Shown here: positions 6,712 to 12,491 of the stretch, piece after piece
How the letters are laid out: each line of letters begins with the position of its first letter
Position numbering within the stretch: the stretch's first letter is position 1
From: Candidatus Hermodarchaeota archaeon
GTDB lineage: Archaea; Asgardarchaeota; Hermodarchaeia; Hermodarchaeales; Hermodarchaeaceae
Length of the DNA stretch: 12,491 bases
Direction of reading: 5' to 3'
NCBI GenBank assembly: GCA_016840595.1
Contig: JAEOSA010000040.1
Coordinates: 1 to 12,491 of the forward strand
Program-made: the position numbers and the translations under genes
Notes under the pieces: generated by a model
The model's input: only the letters and a program-made list of their open reading frames with translations
Told to the model about the DNA's origin: nothing
Databases searched by the model: none

Positions 6712-7277
6712 GGAATACAGTAACGGTAAACCTGGTGTTTCCCAGCTGTTTCCGATTTTCGTTTGATGAGAATGACATCTCCAGGACGGGCCCCAATGGC
6801 TTTAGCTGCGGGATCTCCTGCCTTGATTTTTGGTAACTGTTCACGTGAGATTCCGTATTCTTTCTCGAGTTCAAGAATCTCTTTTTCTTCGACGATGTCA
6901 TGTTCGGGGACAAGATCATGCATAAAAAGATCTATGGAAAGGAACCGGCGGTGTAGTAATTCCACGTCCATTTCCTTGGCTTCGCGCCTGGCAGCATAGG
7001 TGTAACGTTCACCACCTATGAGAATTGCATGGCTAAATTCACCATTATCCCGCTCCTTGATTGTGTTCCGAAGAATTTCGACACCAACGGTCGGTGTATC
7101 AAGAATAATGCGTATTAAGAGGGTTTGTTTAGGCTTTTTCTCAACTGATTTAGCATGAATGTCGACAATCCCCTCTTTTTCTCCTTCGATTTTCTTTAAT
7201 ATCTCAAACCCGCGGCGTTTGATGAGCCGGTTAACAAAATAATGTTGTTTTTCCGTTAAACTCACGAGTCTCACCAT
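6708..7277 (-). CDS. rpo5: RNA polymerase subunit H (Rpo5/Rpb5), long form with N-terminal jaw domain
   Basis: A 189-residue protein. The C-terminal part (about 117-189) is unmistakable Rpb5/RpoH: HDLVPEH (120-126), QLPKIKAGDPAAKAIGARPG (147-166), and a tail with RKSETAGK and YRY. This domain helps form the lower jaw of the polymerase near downstream DNA. Ordinary archaeal Rpo5 is just this domain, about 80 residues. Here some 115 extra residues precede it and line up with the eukaryotic Rpb5 N-terminal domain: RLIKRRGFEI (17-26) matches the helix ending in DRGY, DTPTVGVEILR (60-70) matches the conserved D-x-P-x-VG(V/I)K segment, and FSHAILIGG (81-89) matches the following strand. The comparison with yeast and human Rpb5 is from memory. 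The gene has its own TATA box and is not next to rpoB, its usual archaeal neighbour. Confidence 0.93.
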   Translation of the reverse strand: MVRLVSLTEKQHYFVNRLIKRRGFEILKKIEGEKEGIVDIHAKSVEKKPKQTLLIRIILDTPTVGVEILRNTIKERDNGEFSHAILIGGERYTYAARREAKEMDVELLHRRFLSIDLFMHDLVPEHDIVEEKEILELEKEYGISREQLPKIKAGDPAAKAIGARPGDVILIKRKSETAGKHQVYRYCIP

Positions 7278-7336
7278 TCTTTAATCGAGAAATCTTCTTC
7301 TTACCCGCACTCGAGCCGCGACAGTACTAAAAATCT

Positions 7337-7344
7337 CTTATAAA
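7337..7344 (-). promoter_or_regulatory. TATA box of the rpb5 gene
   Basis: On the minus strand this reads TTTATAAG, an excellent archaeal TATA box, centred about 64 bases before the rpb5 ATG. Transcription would start near 7314, giving a leader of about 37 bases. The box lies in the 95-base gap behind the CoA-transferase beta gene, so rpb5 can be transcribed apart from it. Confidence 0.65.
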
Positions 7345-7372
7345 CGTTTGTATCATCTGTGTTTCGGTGAGG

Positions 7373-8161
7373 TTATTGCGGTGGTTGGAGAAGTGATTTA
7401 CGAATTCCTTCTGGGTCAACTAGTTTGGATATAACCTCTTTTTCACGCGTTGTTGGAGATGCAGTTATAGCTATTTTTCGAGGAATTTTGAAATGAAATC
7501 CTGTTTGATCCTTGATTTGATCAATACTCGAACCTGGATGTTTTGATGCCAGTTGGATACTTCCATCCTGTCGGTTGAATTTGAAGACACACAGATTGGT
7601 GATGATAGTATCAGGTCCTCCGTTTCGGGTTCCTTTAGCTTCTGGAATCCAGCCTGGGCTAGTGGTAAACGGGACTTGGGCGATCAGATTTTTTACACTG
7701 TGATTTGGGCGCCAAGCGATAATTCTTTGAAAACTTCGAATCATTATCGGACCACCTGCTCCCCCAGGCAATCGTACTTTTGGATGGCGGTAATCTTTTC
7801 CAATCATGCTCATGTTAAGGCTGCCATACTGGTCAATTTGTGTACCTCCAAGAAATGCAACATTCATCCGACCTGTGTTGGCTAGGTCAAAGATTTCTGG
7901 AAAGGTAATGGCATTTTCACAATTGTCAAAGAGGTGAGGATTTCCAGTTGAGAAAGGTAGTTTTTCAGGATGCGGATTTACTGTTCCAAGTATGGTGAAG
8001 TATAGCAAATTGGGCGCATGAGTGGCCTTGGCAAGGAACACTGCCATCATTTGGATAGGGCTAGCAACTCCTGTGAATACACGATCGCCATCCTGAAGTT
8101 GACGGGCTATTGTTGTGAGTATCAATTCATCATATGTGAAATCGGTAGCAACATCTGTCAT
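7373..8161 (-). CDS. CoA-transferase family beta subunit (GctB/IpdB-like)
   Basis: A 262-residue protein of the class I CoA-transferase beta-subunit family. It follows glutaconate CoA-transferase GctB along its length: a Gly-rich turn near 31, GTVNPHPEKLPFSTGN (59-74), AFLGGTQIDQYGSLNMSMIG (102-121), RLPGGAGGP near 130-138, and FTTSPGWIPE around 166-175. In GctB the CoA-carrying glutamate is E54, two residues before the conserved glycine. Here that place is I57 (surrounding YFTILG), so the catalytic Glu is absent. This is the situation in IpdB, whose IpdAB complex is a ring-opening CoA-ester hydrolase, not a transferase. It pairs with the alpha subunit, its ATG overlapping the alpha stop by four bases (ATGA), with a strong GGAGG 7 bases upstream. 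Confidence 0.87.
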   Translation of the reverse strand: MTDVATDFTYDELILTTIARQLQDGDRVFTGVASPIQMMAVFLAKATHAPNLLYFTILGTVNPHPEKLPFSTGNPHLFDNCENAITFPEIFDLANTGRMNVAFLGGTQIDQYGSLNMSMIGKDYRHPKVRLPGGAGGPIMIRSFQRIIAWRPNHSVKNLIAQVPFTTSPGWIPEAKGTRNGGPDTIITNLCVFKFNRQDGSIQLASKHPGSSIDQIKDQTGFHFKIPRKIAITASPTTREKEVISKLVDPEGIRKSLLQPPQ

Positions 8162-9072
8162 TTGACCTCCTCCTTCGTCTTTCGTTTTAGTGATTTTTCC
8201 ACCCAGGAAGGTGGGAGACCCACTTTCTCAATGAATTCTTCATGGTTGCTACAACTGAGGATGTATTCCTCTAGATACCAATCAAATCCTTCCTGAGCTT
8301 TTGCTGCATCTTGATATAAGTCAATGTGACTCGCATCAATCTCGTAGCAGTGATTCAAAGCCGTTGGGGCTGCACCGTATGGTGTGTGTGCTACAGCATC
8401 AACAAGGAAGTGGGGGATAGTAATCTGATTTGGTTGCAATGAACCCTCCTCTACAAGCTCTTCAACCGTAACCAAGACGCTATTACATGCTTGCGCTGTC
8501 GTCAAGGTGAAACTAGGCCAAGGCTCATCGAGAACTACGTTACCCCGTTGATCTGCTGTATGCGCATGAAGGATGAGGACATCCGGTCGTAATGCGGGAA
8601 CCGTGATTACTGTTTCTTTAGGGTTGTAAGGGGATGACATGACTTGGTAGTCTTCTCGAATGGTGAGCAAATCTGATCCACGAAAATCAGGAAGAGGAAT
8701 AAATGGGATTCCAAAGGCTCCAGCACGTAATCCCATACAAATCGCATAACCCATGCTCTCCTTTATTTGCAGAGTTCCGTTCTCTGCCGCAGATCGGAAT
8801 CTCCGCATTGAAGCAAAGCCCTTCTCCGTCATGAAGCCAAGGAAATAAAACTCAATTTCTGCTACCAAGCCGGCACCAATAAGCTGGTCCACAGCTAAAC
8901 CATTCGGCGCACTCACTATTCGCAATCCAGTCCGCTTTGCACGAATAATCTCATGAACTGTGGCCATAGGCAGACGATTGACGAGTAGCCCCTCCAAATA
9001 TATCTGGCACCTATCTGGAATGAACTGTTGAACCATCTGCTTCAAAGGCATGATCTTCTGGGAATCAACCAA
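8158..9072 (-). CDS. CoA-transferase family alpha subunit (GctA/IpdA-like)
   Basis: A 304-residue alpha subunit, partner of the beta protein encoded just after it. Typical family elements are APNGLAVDQLIGAG (55-68), the FYFLGF strand near 75-80, KESMGYAICMGLRAGAFGIPF (about 104-124), and PDVLILHAHTADQRGNV (about 164-180). E105, in KESMG, lines up by my recall with the active-site Glu105 of mycobacterial IpdA. The start is TTG at 9072: a GAGGT at 9083-9087 lies 10 bases upstream, whereas it would be 31 bases from the first ATG (9051, residue 8). The acyl-CoA substrate is unknown; no beta-oxidation or steroid/ring-degradation gene is nearby. The mature alpha-beta complex would be cytoplasmic. 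If the beta Glu is truly missing, hydrolysis or carbon-carbon cleavage of a cyclic oxo-acyl-CoA is a better guess than CoA transfer. Confidence 0.88.
   Translation of the reverse strand: MVDSQKIMPLKQMVQQFIPDRCQIYLEGLLVNRLPMATVHEIIRAKRTGLRIVSAPNGLAVDQLIGAGLVAEIEFYFLGFMTEKGFASMRRFRSAAENGTLQIKESMGYAICMGLRAGAFGIPFIPLPDFRGSDLLTIREDYQVMSSPYNPKETVITVPALRPDVLILHAHTADQRGNVVLDEPWPSFTLTTAQACNSVLVTVEELVEEGSLQPNQITIPHFLVDAVAHTPYGAAPTALNHCYEIDASHIDLYQDAAKAQEGFDWYLEEYILSCSNHEEFIEKVGLPPSWVEKSLKRKTKEEVK
8165..8175 (-). promoter_or_regulatory. Strong ribosome binding site for the beta subunit
   Basis: On the minus strand AAGGAGGAGGT lies inside the last codons of the alpha gene, placing GGAGG 7 bases before the beta ATG. 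Together with the ATGA overlap it indicates coupled translation of the two subunits in near-equal amounts. Confidence 0.75.
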
Positions 9073-9082
9073 CGTTAATCCA

Positions 9083-9087
9083 ACCTC
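9083..9087 (-). promoter_or_regulatory. Ribosome binding site supporting the TTG start of the alpha subunit
   Basis: GAGGT on the minus strand sits 10 bases before TTG at 9072 in the 57-base gap after the CorA-like gene. I see no convincing TATA box in that gap, so the CoA-transferase pair may be read through from the CorA-like gene. Confidence 0.55.
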
Positions 9088-9129
9088 AAATACTCTAGAA
9101 TAACCGTATGAGAGGATTGGGGTGTTAAG

Positions 9130-10143
9130 TTATTTCTCTTCCCCAGGTGATGATATTCGAATCCATCCTTTCCTAATCACCCAGAGCAACGGAATAAGAA
9201 TGGCAGGAATTAGAATCAGAAGTTGAACTTGAACAGTAAAAACGGGGAATCCTCCTGGAAGATATAACAACGGATCTGGATGGAAGATGTTATACATCCC
9301 TAGGATGTTTGCCACCAGAGATGGGACCGCTACGCTCACAGTAATTGCGGTTAATATTACAATCACGCGGTTTAGCCGGTTCGCTAAAAGAATCGAATGG
9401 AGGGACACTAGGTCTGTGAGGTTCCGTGCATTGAGTTCTAAGGTTTGTTGTTGTCGCTCTAATTCAGAGAGGGTTGTGCTGAGAAGTGTTGATAACTCAT
9501 CTGTAATATGTAAATGGCGAGGAACATGTTGAAACATCATATCTACGAAATGTCGTTGCACCGTTAGATGTTGGTATAATTCGTTTTGAGCACGCCGTAA
9601 GCGTTGTATTTCTTTAAGTAGAGTATTGATGTCAACACTGGCATACAGTTCCTCCAATTCCATCGTGGCCTGAATGATGTTGTTTATTATAGTGACATTG
9701 CGTTCGATGATTTCTTGGATAATTCGAACTGCCACGTAAGAAGGCGTTACTTGTTGCTCCGTTGAGACAAGATTCCGAATGGTGTCTTCCACTTCACCGA
9801 TTGCATCTGGAGGGATATTTTTTCCGATGGTCGCTACCATTCGTTCGCCAAGGAGCACTAATGCTGTTTCGACATCTTGAACTGGTTGTGCAACCATTAC
9901 AGGCAAGTGAAACGCGGAAAATTCATAGAACCGATGGTATCTCCCTCTGTTAGACTGTTCAAAGACACGTGTCAAACTTTTAGCATCAACCGAGAGATAC
10001 AAACCGAGAAGGCTTTCCTCTTCTGGTGTAGGTTCAACTGCGCTAATCCAAATAAAATCGAGGTCACGCCAAATCTTTTGAAAATCCTCGTTACGGGCTA
10101 GCTTACGAAATTCTCCGTTTTTGATATAGTACACCTGAATCAT
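9130..10143 (-). CDS. CorA-like divalent cation channel homologue with GMYN signature
   Basis: A 337-residue CorA-family protein. The first ~165 residues form the cytoplasmic alpha/beta domain, followed by long helices (about 170-258) that make the funnel stalk. RLNRVIVILTAITVSVAVP (256-274) matches the start of TM1 with its conserved proline. TM1 ends near 281 and TM2 spans about 304-325, followed by a basic tail (RKGW). In CorA and its relatives TM1 ends with Gly-Met-Asn, the entrance filter for hydrated magnesium; here the place reads LGMYNIF (281-287), so Tyr follows Met and Asn is shifted by one. The periplasmic loop is short and proline-rich. This may be a homologue with changed ion selection or no transport. 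It has its own likely TATA box. The ATG at 10143 fits the family, though its ribosome binding site is weak (AGGG about 14 bases upstream). Confidence 0.85.
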   Translation of the reverse strand: MIQVYYIKNGEFRKLARNEDFQKIWRDLDFIWISAVEPTPEEESLLGLYLSVDAKSLTRVFEQSNRGRYHRFYEFSAFHLPVMVAQPVQDVETALVLLGERMVATIGKNIPPDAIGEVEDTIRNLVSTEQQVTPSYVAVRIIQEIIERNVTIINNIIQATMELEELYASVDINTLLKEIQRLRRAQNELYQHLTVQRHFVDMMFQHVPRHLHITDELSTLLSTTLSELERQQQTLELNARNLTDLVSLHSILLANRLNRVIVILTAITVSVAVPSLVANILGMYNIFHPDPLLYLPGGFPVFTVQVQLLILIPAILIPLLWVIRKGWIRISSPGEEK

Positions 10144-10205
10144 CAGTCTCGCACTTTCCCTTCATAGTGTGGAGGAAATAATTCGTGTACTGATATGGTT
10201 GCTGA

Positions 10206-10214
10206 TTTTAAAAA
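10206..10214 (-). promoter_or_regulatory. Probable TATA box of the CorA-like gene
   Basis: On the minus strand this reads TTTTTAAAA, about 65 bases before the ATG at 10143, the same spacing as the rpb5 promoter. It lies in the 93-base gap after the coiled-coil gene. Confidence 0.45.
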
Positions 10215-10236
10215 GTTGAATAAACGCCTTGAGATG

Positions 10237-11289
10237 TTACTTCCGACGTGCGAGGGTGACTTTTTCTTCCTTTAAATCAAGCAATCTAGCGCGAACCAAT
10301 TCTTGAACACGACGGCGTGCTTCAAAGACGCCGACTCCAAGTATTTTACTCAGCTCTTCGAGGGTTCGTTGTCCGGTTTCACGTACTAGCATGTAGATTC
10401 TGTATTTAGGATCTTTTTCAAGAGCTTTCTTTAACTTCTCTAATTCGACTTCCAAATCGGTGACTCGACGACGGAGGACTGTGGTGTCTTGCACGGCTTC
10501 TCGTTGCACGATTCCTACAGTGCGAAGCTGATCGACTTCTTCTTGGGCATCTTGTGCAGCGTCCTTTTTGACGAGAATGTCTTTTTGAAGGGCGACAAGC
10601 TCCTCATCGCGTTTCTTGATGACCTTCTGCTGCTTCTCAAGTCGTTCTCCCATAGCTTCAAGCTGAGAAACCATATGTTCTTCTCGCTCTTTCGCTGTTT
10701 TTTCTAGTTGCTTTAACTTCTTGTCTAAGTCGGAAACTTGTTTTTCAGAGTCAGATAGCGTGGTTTTTAATTCGTCAATTTTCTTTGTCTTCTTTTTCGC
10801 AGTCTCTTTCGCCTGCTGTAATTCTTCAATTAATTCTGTATTTTGTTCAGTAAGCTCATCCTTCTTACTTTCAATCTCTTCAACCTGTTTCACGAGCTTA
10901 TCTACTTCGCGAGTTAGGTTTTCATTCTCATTTTTTATCTCAGCGATTTGGTCGTTTAACTCAGAAATTTGTGCACTGAGCTCTGCTGTGTCTTCAACTT
11001 CCACAATTTCAGGAGGTTCTGCTGGTTCATCGGGTTTTGTGGAAATCTCTGTGTGTTCCTCGGGGTCTGCTGGGGCTTCTTCAATATCTTCTGTGTCCTC
11101 AATTGCTTCAGGCGTCTCTGGCTCTTCTGTTTCTTCAGGTTCTTCTGGCTCTGCGGGTTTTATTAGTGGTTCTTCTGTCTCGAGAGTCGTTTCTGTAGGC
11201 TCCTCTGGCTCTGTCTGTTCATTATTGTATTTCCGATAGCGCCATTTTTTGTCAGGGTCTGATGTATCCTCAGGCATTTCATTTGGCAT
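10237..11289 (-). CDS. Acidic, coiled-coil protein with C-terminal winged helix
   Basis: A 350-residue, highly charged protein of no family I recognise. Residues 1-26 are polar with a basic patch. About 27-100 is a low-complexity tail made almost wholly of Glu, Pro, Thr, Asp and Ala with repeated EEP/PEE units. About 101-293 is one long heptad-like coiled coil rich in Lys, Glu, Leu and Gln. About 294-348 looks like a winged helix-turn-helix: a helix with YRIYMLVRETG, a helix with TLEELSKILGV, a recognition helix with EARRRVQELVRARLL, and a short basic wing ending in ARRK. This suggests a DNA-binding protein that dimerises through the rod, possibly a regulator or a chromosome-organising factor; the acidic tail could contact other proteins. 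GGGG at 11298-11301 lies 8 bases before the ATG. A 12-base palindrome at 11357-11368 lies upstream and might be its own operator. Confidence 0.78.
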   Translation of the reverse strand: MPNEMPEDTSDPDKKWRYRKYNNEQTEPEEPTETTLETEEPLIKPAEPEEPEETEEPETPEAIEDTEDIEEAPADPEEHTEISTKPDEPAEPPEIVEVEDTAELSAQISELNDQIAEIKNENENLTREVDKLVKQVEEIESKKDELTEQNTELIEELQQAKETAKKKTKKIDELKTTLSDSEKQVSDLDKKLKQLEKTAKEREEHMVSQLEAMGERLEKQQKVIKKRDEELVALQKDILVKKDAAQDAQEEVDQLRTVGIVQREAVQDTTVLRRRVTDLEVELEKLKKALEKDPKYRIYMLVRETGQRTLEELSKILGVGVFEARRRVQELVRARLLDLKEEKVTLARRK

Positions 11290-11356
11290 GGAGCATTCCC
11301 CATTGGAACACTAGACTATCAAAAAGAATACGCAAAAAGCTTGTGGCGCAACCCTT

Positions 11357-11368
11357 TTTACGCGTAAA
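11357..11368. promoter_or_regulatory. 12-base palindrome upstream of the winged-helix gene
   Basis: TTTACGCGTAAA is a perfect palindrome 68 bases before the ATG of the winged-helix gene, in the 121-base gap after the SHMT-like gene. This is where a TATA box is expected by comparison with the other genes here, so a dimeric regulator bound to it would block the promoter. Autoregulation is inferred. Confidence 0.45.
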
Positions 11369-11410
11369 TTTTCGCTAAACCCAAAATACGAACAAGGATT
11401 GTGAATCAAC

Positions 11411-12491
11411 TTAGTTCTCAAAGATATAATGAACCGAGTCAAACTGTTGAACGAGAGCGTGCACGGCTTGTTTGACCTTCTCTGGCTTCTCTTCATCTGT
11501 AAGCACCTGCGTGATTAATCCTGCAACCTCTCGCATTTCGCTCTGTTTCATCCCACGCCTGGTAATCTCTTGGACTCCTAACCGCACACCTGCATCTGCA
11601 ATAATGTCCGCTTTTTCTAGCTGATCACGTATTTGAATTCCTTCCTCAAAGTTGGCTGTGTTTAAGAGAACTTGGTGAGAAGAGGTGAAACCCCATTTAT
11701 CACCAATAACTGAAATACCATTCTTGTGCAGAACCTGAGCTAACTCTTTCGCATTAGTGATGACTTGTTTTGCATAATCTTTCCCAAAAGCGAGTAATTC
11801 TGCTAAAGAGAGGGCTAGCGCTGCCACACGATTTAGATGGTAATTATCAACTAAAACTGGATTCGGTCGCAGCGTCAAATCAATTTGCTCTGCCACTTCC
11901 ATATCATCTTTTACAAGCACAATACCGCCTTGTGGCCCAAAGAAGGTCTTGTGTGTGCTTCCCAGAAGGATTTGTGCTCCCTCCTTGAAGGGGTTCTGAA
12001 ATTGTTTACCCGCGATGAGGCCTAAAACATGGGATCCATCAAAAACCAGAACAGCCCCAGTATCTTGTGCAGTGTTGGCTAATTCCTTCACTGGGTGGGG
12101 TTGCAAGAAAATGCTGGCTCCGAGAATAACTATCTTTGGATTAATGGTTTCGATAAGCGCACGTGTTTTGGCTACATCCATTGTGTACTTATCTGATTGG
12201 TAGGGGATGAACTGGACATCGAGGGGAAACCGCGCTTGGAGATTTAAAGGGTAGCCACCATTTTCGAAATGCGAAATCAAGATGGTGTCATTTGGTTGGC
12301 ATAAACCCATAATCACTGACATCAACGAGAGGTGCCCAGAAAGTGGTCGAACATTCGCATATTTTGCATCAAAGAGCTGCTTCGCTGCTTCGACCGCAAA
12401 TTTTTCGATTTGAATTGAGTATTTTTGTCCTCCGTACCAGGGCTCATCCCAAGCATACCGGTGACCGAAATCGGATCCCAACAGAGCTCGA
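11411..12491 (-). CDS. Serine hydroxymethyltransferase-like PLP enzyme, N-terminus cut by window edge
   Basis: The frame is open to the right edge; the first visible codons read RALLGSDFGHRYA, so about 50-60 residues are missing. The body is close to archaeal SHMT: YANVRPLSG, a PLP-aspartate region DGSHVLGLIAGKQFQ, the Schiff-base lysine in GSTHKTFFGPQGG, and VRLGVQEITRRGMK holding the carboxylate-binding arginine. Archaeal SHMT makes glycine and a one-carbon unit on tetrahydromethanopterin or folate. Two places differ from canonical enzymes. The YAEG motif, whose Glu moves protons, reads YAWD here (codons near 12449-12457), with a shortened loop before YGG. The histidine that stacks on PLP, in GGH, reads GGY (near 12251-12259). 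PLP binding looks intact but the reaction may differ. The stop is at 11411; no clear terminator follows. Confidence 0.85.
   Translation of the reverse strand, partial: RALLGSDFGHRYAWDEPWYGGQKYSIQIEKFAVEAAKQLFDAKYANVRPLSGHLSLMSVIMGLCQPNDTILISHFENGGYPLNLQARFPLDVQFIPYQSDKYTMDVAKTRALIETINPKIVILGASIFLQPHPVKELANTAQDTGAVLVFDGSHVLGLIAGKQFQNPFKEGAQILLGSTHKTFFGPQGGIVLVKDDMEVAEQIDLTLRPNPVLVDNYHLNRVAALALSLAELLAFGKDYAKQVITNAKELAQVLHKNGISVIGDKWGFTSSHQVLLNTANFEEGIQIRDQLEKADIIADAGVRLGVQEITRRGMKQSEMREVAGLITQVLTDEEKPEKVKQAVHALVQQFDSVHYIFEN

Noticed and set aside
10721..11239. Serine/glycine-rich 172-codon open frame on the + strand
   Set aside because: It is the antisense mirror of the Glu/Pro-rich and coiled-coil gene: GAA/GAG-rich codons give Ser and Phe on the opposite strand. 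It is not an independent gene.

Overview
The window looks like chromosomal DNA of an archaeon, most likely an Asgard (Promethearchaeota) lineage. Three things support an archaeon: an archaeal-type SHMT-family enzyme, TATA-box promoters about 60-65 bp ahead of start codons (best case at 7337-7344), and an archaeal/eukaryotic RNA polymerase subunit H (Rpo5/Rpb5). The Asgard call is an inference. It rests mainly on that Rpb5 carrying a eukaryote-like N-terminal jaw domain, which textbook archaeal Rpo5 lacks. I see no mobile element, CRISPR array, tRNA or rRNA.

Layout. The left half (1-6711) is on the + strand: the 3' end of a sulfite-oxidase-type molybdopterin oxidoreductase; a non-coding stretch with tandem hairpins and an inverted repeat; a glyoxalase II-like metallo-beta-lactamase (MBL) hydrolase; a GC-rich non-coding island (1353-1715) that may hold a structured RNA; an ECF-transporter S-component-like membrane protein; a MuiA-type DUF4139 protein; an unrecognised 200-residue protein; an RNase Z-like MBL protein with a TTG start; and a PfkB sugar kinase. 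The right half (6708-12491) is on the - strand. In transcription order it holds an SHMT-like PLP enzyme (cut by the window edge), an acidic coiled-coil protein with a C-terminal winged helix, a CorA-like membrane protein with an altered GMN signature, a two-subunit CoA-transferase-family enzyme (alpha then beta), and the long-form Rpb5. The two halves converge at 6708-6711, where the pfkB and rpb5 stop codons share the bases TTAA.

How the genes fit together. The only clear multi-subunit unit is the alpha/beta CoA-transferase pair, with a 4-base ATGA overlap and a strong ribosome binding site. Its beta subunit lacks the glutamate that carries CoA in true CoA-transferases, while the alpha subunit keeps the IpdA-type glutamate, so a hydrolase of the IpdAB kind is a reasonable alternative. 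The rest reads as a mosaic of single metabolic, transport and transcription genes, several with their own promoter.

The items most worth following up are the long-form Rpb5, the missing catalytic Glu in the CoA-transferase-like pair, the GMYN signature in the CorA homologue, the two replaced active-site residues in the SHMT-like enzyme, and the GC-rich non-coding island. All family comparisons were made from memory of the families, not by database search.
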